From NCBI RefSeq assembly GCF_001668675.1, contig NZ_LZKQ01000033.1:1-53593 (forward strand): 53,593 nucleotides of DNA, written 5' to 3'. Each line of letters begins with the position of its first letter. The first letter of the stretch is position 1. This DNA comes from Mycobacterium asiaticum. Lineage in GTDB: Bacteria > Actinomycetota > Actinomycetes > Mycobacteriales > Mycobacteriaceae. Made by a program: the position numbers and the translations under genes. This document shows, one piece after another, positions 16,613-24,503 of this stretch. Below the pieces are notes generated by a model. That model was not told the DNA's origin. It searched no databases and worked only from the letters and a program-made list of their open reading frames with translations.

Positions 16613-17911
16613 TCAGATCCGCAGGGCTGTGCCGCCCAGGGCCGAGATGTTGTGATGTGCGAACGCGGCCCAACGACCGCGCGTCGTGCGGGCCAGGTCG
16701 GCATCGATCGGGTCGCTTCCGGGACCTAGCATCGGCGCATCGGCCCAAGATGGCGGTGAGCCGAACAGTAGCGGCAGCTCAATGCAGTGGCACGCGCCCA
16801 ACGGCGCCCCAGCCGGCGACCACTCCACCCGGAAGGTGGCGGCTTGGCCGCCGGCGGAGAGCCACAGCTTGGCCAGGTCCAGTGCGGGGCGACCGAAGAT
16901 CCGGTTCGTGATCGCCCGCACGACCAGCCCAGTCCCGGCCTTCCCGAGCCAGCGGAGCCGTCGGCCGCGCGGGTCCAGGGCGACGAACGGGGCGGCGTCG
17001 TGGCGGGTGTAGCCGGCAAGTATCTCGATCTCCGACGCCACGTCGAGCAGTCGGCGCCGCTCCGCGTGCGCGGCCGGCAGCGGCGCCATGCCCGCGATGG
17101 GCGCGAACGGGAACCCACCGCGCGCACCGAATCGCTGCGCCGTTGTGACAGCTGCCATTTGAGCGTCCAGCAGTTGCCCGACGCTGGCTTCGGTAGGGCT
17201 GACACCGCCCAACGCCTCGTTCGCCGAGTCCCGCATCGCAGCGGTCATCGCCTCGCGGCCACGCCGCAAGCCCAGCGGTGCGCTCTGCAGGATGGCGCGG
17301 TGGAACAGACCCGCGGTGCCGTCGCTCAGGATCAGCGACAGGACACTGTCGCCGCCCGCGGACTGTCCGAATATGGTGACCCGGGAACGGTCACCGCCGA
17401 ACGCCGCGATGTTGTGCTGAACCCAGTGCAGCGCCAGGATCTGGTCGCGCAGCCCCAGGTTCGCATCGCCGTCGGCATCGGGGGTGAGGTACCCGAAGAT
17501 GCCGAGGCGGTAGGTGACGGTGACCACCACGACGCGGCCCTCGGCGACCAGCGCATCCGGGTCGTACTTAGGCGCTTCACCGCTGCCCGAGACATAGGCG
17601 CCGCCATGGAACCAGACCATGACCGGCAGGTCCTGGGCATTGGAAGGTGCTGTGACACTGAGCACTTGGCATTGCTCACGCTGCGGTAGACCGGCCACCA
17701 CCGGGCCCGTGACGAACTCGAGTCTCGACGGCAACTGCGGGCACACCGGCCCGCGCCGGGTCGCGTCGAGGTCGTCGGTGTGCGGCAGAGCGGGAACCGG
17801 GGCGCCGAAGCGACTGGCGGTCGCGTAGGGAATGCCGCGTGCCCGGATCAGCGTCCCGTCGTCGTCGACCAGCACCGGACCGGAGTTGGTCGCCAAACGT
17901 CGCCGTGCCAC
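16613..17911 (-). CDS. Type B carboxylesterase / para-nitrobenzyl esterase family
   Basis: A 432-aa alpha/beta hydrolase of the carboxylesterase type B family. Oxyanion-hole motif WFHGGAYVSGSG (about 101-112), nucleophile Ser in FGQSAGGDSVLS (about 177-188), and the catalytic His in GACHCIELPLLFG (about 383-395) are present. It is shorter than typical 480-550-aa members, mainly in the middle. No signal peptide is seen, so it is likely cytosolic. GTG 17911 is supported by TACCGT (17918-17923) 6 nt upstream. Substrate unknown; divergent from the next hydrolase, 67 nt apart. Confidence 0.85.
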   Translation of the reverse strand: MARRRLATNSGPVLVDDDGTLIRARGIPYATASRFGAPVPALPHTDDLDATRRGPVCPQLPSRLEFVTGPVVAGLPQREQCQVLSVTAPSNAQDLPVMVWFHGGAYVSGSGEAPKYDPDALVAEGRVVVVTVTYRLGIFGYLTPDADGDANLGLRDQILALHWVQHNIAAFGGDRSRVTIFGQSAGGDSVLSLILSDGTAGLFHRAILQSAPLGLRRGREAMTAAMRDSANEALGGVSPTEASVGQLLDAQMAAVTTAQRFGARGGFPFAPIAGMAPLPAAHAERRRLLDVASEIEILAGYTRHDAAPFVALDPRGRRLRWLGKAGTGLVVRAITNRIFGRPALDLAKLWLSAGGQAATFRVEWSPAGAPLGACHCIELPLLFGSPPSWADAPMLGPGSDPIDADLARTTRGRWAAFAHHNISALGGTALRI

Positions 17912-17978
17912 CGCGTCACGGTACTCCCCGCGGTGCGGCCGCCGACGCTCTTCAGCGCAGAGGTGTTAGATCGCAAGC

Positions 17979-18734
17979 ATGGGCGAACGCGTCACGTTCC
18001 AAAGCTGCACCGGTCCCACCCTGGCCGGCGTGATCGAAGTTCCGGAGGGAGCGGTGCGCGGCTGGGGCGTATTTGCCCACGGCTTCACCCTGGGCAAGGA
18101 CTCGCCGGCCGCGGCGCGGATGTGTAAACAACTGGCGGCGGATGGCATCGGCATGCTGCGCTTCGACGCGCTGGGTCTTGGTGCCTCCGAGGGCGACTGG
18201 GGCGACGGCTCGTTCACCGGCAAGGTCGACGACATCGTCAAGGCGTGCGAGTTCATGGCCGATCGCGGGACTGCGGCCGATCTCTTGGTTGGGCACTCGT
18301 GGGGCGGGGCCGCCGTCCTCGCGGCGGCACGGCGGTCGCCGGGAGTGCAGGCGGTGGTGACCGTGGCGGCGCCGGTGGACCCCAGTCACGTCGAAAAGCA
18401 CTACGACGCAGTGGTCGACCGAGCTTTGTCCGAGGGCGCCGCGGAGTGGATGGTCGGCGGCCGGACGCTGACACTCAAACGCGCGTTCGTCGAGGACGTC
18501 CGCACCGCGCACCTGCACGACAAGATCAAAGACCTGCAGCTGCCGCTGCTCATCCTGCACTCGCCGACCGACAACACCGTCGGCATCGAGAACGCGAGCG
18601 AGATTTTCAACCTGGCCCGGCACCCACGCAGCTTCGTCTCCCTCGAGGGTTCCGATCACCTATTGACCGCGCGTGGTCAGGCGCGGCGGGCCGGACGGAT
18701 CATCGGCGCCTGGGCCGACGCGTACCTCGACTGA
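17979..18734 (+). CDS. Alpha/beta hydrolase
   Basis: A 251-aa single-domain alpha/beta hydrolase. GWGVFAHGFTLGKDS (about 28-42) provides the oxyanion loop, Ser is in LLVGHSWGGAAV (about 103-114), Asp in LHSPTDNTV (about 191-199) and His in EGSDHLLT (about 222-229). It resembles the bacterial acyl-esterase/dienelactone-hydrolase-like proteins often paired with OsmC domains, but no OsmC part is present here. ATG 17979 is used. It is followed by a TetR operator and gene 55 nt downstream. Confidence 0.8.
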   Translation: MGERVTFQSCTGPTLAGVIEVPEGAVRGWGVFAHGFTLGKDSPAAARMCKQLAADGIGMLRFDALGLGASEGDWGDGSFTGKVDDIVKACEFMADRGTAADLLVGHSWGGAAVLAAARRSPGVQAVVTVAAPVDPSHVEKHYDAVVDRALSEGAAEWMVGGRTLTLKRAFVEDVRTAHLHDKIKDLQLPLLILHSPTDNTVGIENASEIFNLARHPRSFVSLEGSDHLLTARGQARRAGRIIGAWADAYLD

Positions 18735-18741
18735 TTTCAAT

Positions 18742-18766
18742 TGACGGTCGTCATTGACGACTGTCA
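18742..18766. promoter_or_regulatory. Near-perfect palindrome, candidate TetR operator
   Basis: TGACGGTCGTC (18742-18752), ATT, GACGACTGTCA (18756-18766): 10 of 11 arm positions pair. Its centre lies 36 nt upstream of the TetR ATG at 18790, over the -35 region of a TAGCCT -10 (18778-18783), as expected for an autorepressor site. Confidence 0.65.
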
Positions 18767-18789
18767 GTAGTTGGTAATAGCCTGCACTG

Positions 18790-19416
18790 ATGGGACCGAC
18801 GGGTGCCGCCACACGAGCCCGCGCCTACGGCGGCGGCGTCCGGGAGCTTCGCCGGCTGGAAACCCGGGCCCGACTGTTCGAGGCCGCGCTCACCGAGATC
18901 GATCGGTCCGGAGTGGCCGGCGCGGACGTGAGCGCCATCGCCGCGGCGGCCGGCGTGGTGCGGGGTACGTTCTACTTCCACTTCCCCACCAAGGAACACG
19001 TCCTGGTGGAATTGGAGCGCAGCGAAGAGGCCCGCATTGTCGCCGAGCTGGCCGAAAGCCAGGACGACAGTGACGATTTGGTGTGCCTACTCACTACCCT
19101 CGTGCTTCGGATCGCCGCCACCGAGCGCCAGTTGGGCCGGGTGGTGTTCCGGGACATGCTGGGTCTGCACTTTTCGGCGACCCGCCCGGTAGAGGACGAA
19201 CTCACCGAACATCCGTTGGCGGACTTCGTCGCCGCCGCAATCACCAACGCCCAGAACGCGGGTCGCGTCCCGGCGCAGCGGGACGCCGGTGAACTCACGG
19301 TGTTCTTCCTGACGGGGCTCTTCGCCCTGCTCGCCACCGGCGCGCATGATCCTGCGGCCGACGCCATCCTGGCGCGGTACGTGACAACAATTGTGAAGGG
19401 AATGGAATCACGATGA
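18790..19416 (+). CDS. TetR family transcriptional regulator
   Basis: A 208-aa TetR-type regulator. The N-terminal HTH spans about residues 25-70 (TRARLFEAALTEIDRSG, VSAIAAAAGVVRGTFYFHFPTKEHVL); the remaining helices form the ligand domain. ATG 18790 is supported by TAGCCT (18778-18783) ending 6 nt upstream, a leaderless promoter that overlaps with repression from the palindrome at 18742-18766. The stop codon overlaps the start of the next gene (ATGA), so regulator and diiron-like protein are co-translated. Confidence 0.88.
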   Translation: MGPTGAATRARAYGGGVRELRRLETRARLFEAALTEIDRSGVAGADVSAIAAAAGVVRGTFYFHFPTKEHVLVELERSEEARIVAELAESQDDSDDLVCLLTTLVLRIAATERQLGRVVFRDMLGLHFSATRPVEDELTEHPLADFVAAAITNAQNAGRVPAQRDAGELTVFFLTGLFALLATGAHDPAADAILARYVTTIVKGMESR

Positions 19417-20237
19417 GCAACAACGGAATCGAGGGTTACCGTGACTTCTTGAAGCGCCGCGACGGGGAGGCAGACCTGCTCAATCGGCGCCTGGCCAACC
19501 GCGAAGACTTCTTCACCCAACTGGTTACGAACCCGGTCCGCTCGAAACATTCCGCCGACCGTGAAGTCTTCCTGCGCAACCTGCGGCGCCGACGGCCCGA
19601 AGCCGGCCTGGACCGAAAGATGCTGTTCCTGCTGGCCACCGCAAAGCTCAATCAGGCGGAACGCTTCGGAGTCGGCCTCGGCGAGACCTACGGTCTCCAC
19701 AGTGACGAAAACCTGCCCCCGGAAAAGGTCTATCTTGAGCTGGAGGAGCACTATCACACCCGACTGTTGGCGTACGCGCTCGATGTGTTCGACCTGACGT
19801 TCCAAGTGGTGCCCCCACCGTTCGTGATGCGCCAGTTCGTCAAGGCCGGCGTCTTCATCCCCGAGCGGCTCAGCTTCATGTTCATTGGCGCCGCCGAGAT
19901 GGCCGGCTGCGTCATGTTCGACGAATTGCGCCGCGTCGCCGTTGAACTCTTCGCCGATGAACCCGCGGTCGCCGAACGAATCGAGTTGCTTTACAAGGAG
20001 ATTCTCACCGACGAGATCGGGCATGTGGGGTACTGCGCGTCCCGATGCACCGCCGCGGAACGCGCGATCATGCGGCGGCTATATCCGCAGATCACACGGC
20101 TATTCGCCCGGCAGACCGTCGAAATCAGCCTGCTCGTCAACCGCGACGAGCTAGCGGCACGCCTGCAGCAACCGTTCGACGTCGCGGCCCTGACGGCGGG
20201 CCTGGACAACGAAACCTACCTGGTCACCCATCCCTGA
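19413..20237 (+). CDS. Putative ferritin-like diiron protein, coupled to TetR
   Basis: A 274-aa, all-helical protein that I do not match to a named family. Two ExxH motifs spaced as in four-helix-bundle diiron enzymes are visible: E112-H115 (LEEHYHTRLL) and E201-H204 (LTDEIGHVGY), with E162 (GAAEMAGC) and E83 (QAERF) as further candidate ligands. This recalls AurF-type N-oxygenases and other ferritin-like oxidases, but that is inference. It is translated from an ATGA overlap with the TetR gene and converges on the monooxygenase cluster with only 9 nt between stops. Confidence 0.6.
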   Translation: MSNNGIEGYRDFLKRRDGEADLLNRRLANREDFFTQLVTNPVRSKHSADREVFLRNLRRRRPEAGLDRKMLFLLATAKLNQAERFGVGLGETYGLHSDENLPPEKVYLELEEHYHTRLLAYALDVFDLTFQVVPPPFVMRQFVKAGVFIPERLSFMFIGAAEMAGCVMFDELRRVAVELFADEPAVAERIELLYKEILTDEIGHVGYCASRCTAAERAIMRRLYPQITRLFARQTVEISLLVNRDELAARLQQPFDVAALTAGLDNETYLVTHP

Positions 20238-20246
20238 GGACAGCGG

Positions 20247-21236
20247 TCAGTCCGTCCATTGCGCGGTGAGGGCTGCGACGGATTCGGCGACGCGGCGGCG
20301 GGCCGCGGCGGGATCCGGGAATGTCGCAGCAAGACCCTCGACGGCGCGATCGGCCAGCGGCCGCCACTTGTCCGCCCAGCCGTCGATCACCGAGCGGTTG
20401 GCGGGGTTCGCGGCCAGCGCGTAGCGGGCGAGCGCGACGCTCCACGCCTGATTGCGCGTGGTGTCCACCCGGGATTCCTGTAGCAGGGCCGCGGTGAGGC
20501 CGTCACCGTTGCTGGTGGCCAGGTCGACGAACGCCTCCTTGAACACCGCGTCCAGCGCCGGTTTGACCACCAGGTTCAGCGCGGTGAACGCCTCACCCCA
20601 GTCGTAGGCCAGCAGCAGCCGTTCGAGGGTTTCGCGAGCCGGCTGCCACACCTCGTCGGTTTCCCAAATGCGCCGCGTCGCTTCGGTGTTGGCCAGATGC
20701 GTGCCATGGCTGAGCGACAGCGATTTGGCCCGGTAGGCGATCCACTGCAGCGCCCGCAATTCGTCCGCGGCCTGGAAGAACGCCGCGTTGGTGATGTAGG
20801 CGCTGGGCGCCAGCTGACCGACGTAGAGGCTGGTGATCTGCAGGACGTGAAACGCGTAGCGGGCCGGCACGTAGACGCGGTTCAGTGTCTCGACCCAGTC
20901 GGGGTCCAACCGTGCATCGTGATCGAGCGCCTCGTAATGGTCGACCACGCCCTCGGCGTAGACCTCGCGATTGTGTTGCAGTGCAATGTAACGCCGGTAG
21001 TTCAGCGCGGCGGGATCCCGGAAGCCCTCCCAGTCGTCGGCCTGCAGCGGTGAGCCTTCGCGGTGCTTGAGGTACCACCGGTTGATCGCGCTGTCGGGGT
21101 CGAGGTCGAAGGGGGCCGGCTTGCGGCCGAAGTGGTAGTGGAAGCGGCCGGTGACGGCCTCGTACTCGGTCGGTTTGCGCCGGGTGTCGCCGGCGATGCT
21201 CCAGGTCTTGAGCCGCCTTGGGACGGTTGTGGTCAT
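20247..21236 (-). CDS. Toluene-4-monooxygenase-like hydroxylase beta subunit (TmoE-like)
   Basis: A 329-aa protein of the bacterial multicomponent monooxygenase beta-subunit family (TmoE is about the same length). Features include RRLKTWSIAGDTRRKPTEYEAVTGRFHYHFGR (two parts, about 6-38), RYIALQHNREVYAEGVVDHYEAL (about 81-103) and an all-helical fold homologous to the alpha subunit but without the full carboxylate/His diiron set, as expected. It forms the (alpha-beta-gamma)2 hydroxylase. It is the last gene of the five-gene cluster, ending 9 nt from the convergent diiron-like gene. Confidence 0.88.
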   Translation of the reverse strand: MTTTVPRRLKTWSIAGDTRRKPTEYEAVTGRFHYHFGRKPAPFDLDPDSAINRWYLKHREGSPLQADDWEGFRDPAALNYRRYIALQHNREVYAEGVVDHYEALDHDARLDPDWVETLNRVYVPARYAFHVLQITSLYVGQLAPSAYITNAAFFQAADELRALQWIAYRAKSLSLSHGTHLANTEATRRIWETDEVWQPARETLERLLLAYDWGEAFTALNLVVKPALDAVFKEAFVDLATSNGDGLTAALLQESRVDTTRNQAWSVALARYALAANPANRSVIDGWADKWRPLADRAVEGLAATFPDPAAARRRVAESVAALTAQWTD

Positions 21237-21239
21237 CGG

Positions 21240-21551
21240 TCAGTCCTCTCGGTCCAGGTACCAGTGCAGTTCGTCGTCGCCGACATAGCGCAATCGCCCG
21301 GCGAATGCCACCAGTGCGGGCTCCAGCGTCGCCAACGGGAAGGGTTGTCCGGCAGCGTCTTCCAGGCTCGCGCGGGTGACGCGCAGGAAGCGCGCCGCGT
21401 GAATGCGCACGTAGCCGGCGTGGTCGTCGATTGTCAGGGCGACATCGGGGTTGTCGACGCGGATTGCCTCGGTGACCGCCGCGACGATGTCGGGGTCGAA
21501 GCCTCGCACCACGGGACCTACCAGCTTGGCCTGGTCTGCGGTTGTTGTCAT
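21240..21551 (-). CDS. Monooxygenase effector/coupling protein (TmoD/MmoB-like)
   Basis: A 103-aa cofactor-free regulatory protein of the MmoB/DmpM family; TmoD has the same length. The central strand pattern (DNPDVALTIDDHAGYVRIHA) and VGPVVRGFDPDIVAAVTEAI are typical. Such proteins bind the hydroxylase and control oxygen activation and substrate entry. Its start overlaps the Rieske gene stop by 1 nt at 21551, and it is separated from tmoE by 3 nt, so the cluster is one transcript. Confidence 0.85.
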   Translation of the reverse strand: MTTTADQAKLVGPVVRGFDPDIVAAVTEAIRVDNPDVALTIDDHAGYVRIHAARFLRVTRASLEDAAGQPFPLATLEPALVAFAGRLRYVGDDELHWYLDRED

Positions 21552-21886
21552 CAGTGGATCCCTTCGTCGGTGAGCGCCACGGCGATCTGGTCGCCGTCCC
21601 GGCGCACCGGGTGGCTGTGTAAGCGGCAGCTGGCGGGGTTCACGCCGGCACCGGTGTTCAGGTCGAACTCCCAGCTGTGCGCGGCGCAGGTCAGGACGTC
21701 ACCCTCGACTTCGCCGTCGGCGAGCGGGAATCCGGCGTGCGGGCACACGCCGTCGTAAGCCCGGATCTCCCCGTTACGGAGGTGGGCCAACAGGATCGAC
21801 CGGTCGCCGACGAAGAATTCGCTGACTTCGCCTTCCCACAACTCGTCGACGGTCGCGACGGGGGTCCACGTTTGCACGTCAGGCAT
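21551..21886 (-). CDS. Rieske-type ferredoxin of monooxygenase (TmoC-like)
   Basis: A 111-aa [2Fe-2S] Rieske ferredoxin with cluster ligands C48/H50 (CPHAG) and C67/H70 (CAAH), spaced CxH-x16-CxxH as in TmoC. It would pass electrons from a reductase to the diiron hydroxylase. ATG 21886 gives the TmoC-like length; an in-frame extension to 21988 is antisense-free noise. It overlaps the gamma-subunit gene by 8 nt. Confidence 0.9.
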   Translation of the reverse strand: MPDVQTWTPVATVDELWEGEVSEFFVGDRSILLAHLRNGEIRAYDGVCPHAGFPLADGEVEGDVLTCAAHSWEFDLNTGAGVNPASCRLHSHPVRRDGDQIAVALTDEGIH

Positions 21887-22124
21887 AGAAGGCCTCGACA
21901 TGGTCGAGCGGGCCGACGCCGGCGGCAGCGATGCCGACTTGGGGGTCGAGCACTTTGCCGTTGTGCCGCAGCCTGATCGGCGCATCACGCTGCGCGACGC
22001 GGTGCCCGACGACGTGATGGGCTATCGCGGCGCTCACCGCCTCGACGGTGTCGGCGTCGTCGACGGGGATCAGCAGTTCGAGGACGTCGCCCTCGAAAAG
22101 GGCGGTCAGTGGAAGCAGCGCCAT
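21879..22124 (-). CDS. Monooxygenase hydroxylase gamma subunit (TmoB-like)
   Basis: An 81-aa protein of the TmoB/ubiquitin-like gamma-subunit family (MALLPLTALFEGDVLELLIPV at the N-terminus; IRLRHNGKVLDP in the middle). The start at ATG 22124 lies 5 nt after the alpha-subunit stop; the much longer open frame to 22883 is antisense or shadow of the alpha gene. It completes the hydroxylase with the alpha and beta subunits. Confidence 0.85.
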   Translation of the reverse strand: MALLPLTALFEGDVLELLIPVDDADTVEAVSAAIAHHVVGHRVAQRDAPIRLRHNGKVLDPQVGIAAAGVGPLDHVEAFYA

Positions 22125-22129
22125 GGTCG

Positions 22130-23638
22130 TCAGCCCCTCGATCCGTTGTTCGATCCGTTCTGCGCCCACGCATACCCGTCGGCGTCCTGGCCTTGCTCTT
22201 CGGGCGATAGACCGAAGTACTGCAGCACGGTTCCCAGATCCGGCGGGCTGATCTCGCCCGAGAGAACCCGGTCGATCAGCGACTGGTGCCCGGCGAACCG
22301 GTCCGGCCGTTGGGTGAAGATCCACCGGCACGGCTCGGAGCAGAACAGGTACTTGCGGTCGTTGTGCACGTGGGTCAGTGGTGCCGGGTCTTGGTGGGCG
22401 CCAACGGTTACCCCGGCGGCGCGAACGATCGGCAGCTGGCACAGATTGCAGGTGATCGGCAGCGTTTCGGGCAGCGTCGCGGTGATGTCGCCGTTTCGGA
22501 TGTTCTCGGTGATGACGTCCCAGTTCTTGCCGAAGTCCCGATTCCAGCCGGGATACTTCTCTTCGAGCCACAGCCGTTCCGCCTCGGATACCCCGGCGTC
22601 GGGGTTCCACCAGACCGTCGGGCGGTAATACCAGACGCCCAGGTGGATGGCGTGGTGGTACCAGGTCAGCTCGTTGATGAATTCGTCCCAGTACCAGGGG
22701 AAATCGAGGCCATAATCGCGGAACTGATCGGCGAACTGTTTGACCACCCAGTCCTCGATGAATTCCTTGAAGCTCATCCTGCGGCTTTCCAGCGGGGTGT
22801 AGTAGTCCATGGACAGCCCGGTCAGCAGAGCGAAGATGCGCCACGATCGCCAGAACATGTGGTCGATGAGGAACTGCCCCCATTCGCCTTCGCCGTTCTC
22901 GGTGAGCACCTTGATGGTCGGCTCACCCTGCTGGGCGTGGCGTGCCTCATCGGTCTGGATGGAGCTGATCAGCGCGCCGAACTCGAGGTCGCCGACGTCG
23001 ATGGCGTCGGCGGCCATCCCGAGGAATTGCAAGTTGGTGAAACCGGTCTCGAGGGTGAACGTCAGCTGCAACGCGATGGACAAGGCGTCGTTGGCGACGA
23101 ACATGTCATCGAACAGGTAGCGGACGGCGAGCACGATCCAGTTGTTGGTGTGAAATGCCTTGAGCGCCCAGTCCCCGCGCGGTTCTTTATCGAGCAGGCC
23201 GAACGGGAAGAAGGCCTGAATCTGGCCGTGCCGGATCTCGTCGAGAGTGCCGAACGTCGCGGTGTTGCGCCACGCCGCGGCGCGGCCGAACCGGCCCATC
23301 CGGGCCTCGCCGATGGAGGCAAGGTATTCGGGCATGGTGATCGCGCCGTAGTGCGCGACGATCACCGACTTCCAGCCCGGATCGAGCTGCTCGAACAACT
23401 TCGAGCGCCCGATCGCGTTCTTCAGCGAGTACGTGGTGGTGTCCTTGGTGACCTGGTTGTGGACGTACTCGCGGTAGCCGACCTTGTAGGGCTCATCCCA
23501 TTTGAGCCACCCTTCGGCGGAGACGCGGTGCGTTCCGGACAGTTCCTCGGGAAACACCTCGTCTTCGGTGACGTAGCGGAAGGTCCAGTTGGTGTCCCGG
23601 GCGAGGTCGTACCAGTCGCTGCGAGTGAGTTTGGGCAT
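22130..23638 (-). CDS. Toluene-4-monooxygenase-like hydroxylase alpha subunit (TmoA-like)
   Basis: A 502-aa catalytic subunit. With ATG 23638 (Shine-Dalgarno AAGGACG) the numbering coincides with TmoA: diiron ligands E104, E134, H137, E197, E231 and H234 are all present, with T201, N202 and Q228 of the catalytic pocket. Pocket positions I100, A107, F176 and F205 match, but 103 is Pro and 196 is Leu where I recall Gly and Phe in TmoA. The C-terminus has a YHS-like segment with CxxC and CxxxC. It oxidises a hydrophobic hydrocarbon (aromatic or alkene); the substrate is not determined. First gene of the cluster. Confidence 0.92.
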   Translation of the reverse strand: MPKLTRSDWYDLARDTNWTFRYVTEDEVFPEELSGTHRVSAEGWLKWDEPYKVGYREYVHNQVTKDTTTYSLKNAIGRSKLFEQLDPGWKSVIVAHYGAITMPEYLASIGEARMGRFGRAAAWRNTATFGTLDEIRHGQIQAFFPFGLLDKEPRGDWALKAFHTNNWIVLAVRYLFDDMFVANDALSIALQLTFTLETGFTNLQFLGMAADAIDVGDLEFGALISSIQTDEARHAQQGEPTIKVLTENGEGEWGQFLIDHMFWRSWRIFALLTGLSMDYYTPLESRRMSFKEFIEDWVVKQFADQFRDYGLDFPWYWDEFINELTWYHHAIHLGVWYYRPTVWWNPDAGVSEAERLWLEEKYPGWNRDFGKNWDVITENIRNGDITATLPETLPITCNLCQLPIVRAAGVTVGAHQDPAPLTHVHNDRKYLFCSEPCRWIFTQRPDRFAGHQSLIDRVLSGEISPPDLGTVLQYFGLSPEEQGQDADGYAWAQNGSNNGSRG

Positions 23639-23839
23639 CAGTCGTCCTTGTCCGTCATGGGCTGCCATCGCTGGACCGGCGTCGGTCTAGCTGCGATGAC
23701 GCGAACGGTGTCCATGATGATGCATATTCCAAGGAGTCCTAATGATTAGGATCAAGCAGATTTGCATCCTCAGCCGCGGATCCGGCCGCGGTTACGATCC
23801 GGTGCGAGCGCCTACCGGGCTGAAGCGAGAGGGAGAAGC
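23639..23839. other. Divergent regulatory gap, monooxygenase / MarR
   Basis: About 200 nt between the divergent tmoA-like and MarR genes. It is relatively AT-rich around 23715-23755 and contains the palindrome at 23737-23751, a plus-strand TAGGAT (23747-23752) that could be a -10 for the MarR gene, and a minus-strand TATGCA-like element for the monooxygenase operon. Confidence 0.5.
23737..23751. promoter_or_regulatory. 15-nt perfect palindrome, candidate MarR operator
   Basis: TCCTAAT, G, ATTAGGA: perfect 7-nt arms in the gap between the divergent monooxygenase and MarR genes. Size and AT-rich symmetry suit a MarR dimer, and it overlaps the putative MarR -10, so one site could control both directions. 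Confidence 0.6.
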
Positions 23840-23869
23840 GTGGCCACTGACAACGAGGTTGTGCCCTGA
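23840..23869 (+). CDS. Possible 9-codon leader peptide upstream of MarR
   Basis: GTG 23840 follows GAGGGAG and opens a 9-residue ORF (MATDNEVVP) whose TGA (23867-23869) overlaps the CTG proposed as the MarR start (CTGA overlap). It could be a coupled leader peptide, or the true N-terminus of the MarR protein separated by a one-base indel. Confidence 0.35.
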   Translation: MATDNEVVP

Positions 23870-24465
23870 AACCCGACGGCGCGCGCCACCGCAGCCTCGA
23901 CTCGAAGATCGTCGCCGCCCTCGACCGCGTGGGAGACGCGCTGCACGTCCTGGCGCGCCGCAGCGCCGAGGCCCACGATCTGTCGAGCACCCAAATGCGG
24001 GTGCTGGTTTGGCTTTTCGTCGGGCCGCCACCATTGGCGCGGAGCACCTCGCTGGCCCGGGAACTCAACGTCTCCGACCCCACCGTGAGCGATGCGATTG
24101 CGGCATTGATCCGCAAAGGTTTGGTGGCTCGCACCCGCGACCCGCTGGACCGCCGACGCCACGATCTGACGCTGACCCAGGCCGGCCGCAAGACCGCGGC
24201 GACGTTGTCGAGGTGGACCGCACCCGCCGAGATCGCCACCTCGAAGCTGGACCGGCTCGAGGCAGAGCAGCTGCTCGACACGCTGCTGCTGGTCATCGCC
24301 AAGATGCACGACGCGCAGCTGATGCCGGTGGTGCGCGCCTGCAGCACGTGTACGCACCTGGAGACGACGCTGGCGGACAACCGCAGCTTCCGCTGCAAGG
24401 TCTACGACATCCCGATGGCGATCTCGGACCTACGGGTCGACTGCGCCGATCACGTCAGCAACTAG
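23866..24465 (+). CDS. MarR family regulator with C-terminal Cys4 motif
   Basis: About 199 aa from CTG 23866 (178 aa from GTG 23929). The winged helix is clear: [38 protein letters not shown] and the wing [19 protein letters not shown]. The residues before GTG 23929 ([11 protein letters not shown]) look like MarR helix 1, so an upstream start is likely; GAGG lies 7 nt before CTG 23866. The C-terminus has C159-x2-C162-x14-C177-x15-C193 plus a nearby His, absent from classic MarR proteins and suggestive of a metal or Fe-S site. It is divergent from the monooxygenase operon, its likely target. Confidence 0.78.
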   Translation: MKPDGARHRSLDSKIVAALDRVGDALHVLARRSAEAHDLSSTQMRVLVWLFVGPPPLARSTSLARELNVSDPTVSDAIAALIRKGLVARTRDPLDRRRHDLTLTQAGRKTAATLSRWTAPAEIATSKLDRLEAEQLLDTLLLVIAKMHDAQLMPVVRACSTCTHLETTLADNRSFRCKVYDIPMAISDLRVDCADHVSN

Positions 24466-24503
24466 TTACCTGGCTTTACCAACGGTGGGCCTATGATCCG
24501 GCC

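Noticed and set aside
22125..22883. N-terminal extension of the gamma-subunit ORF
   Set aside because: It lies within the alpha-subunit gene in another frame; homologous sequence starts at 22124.
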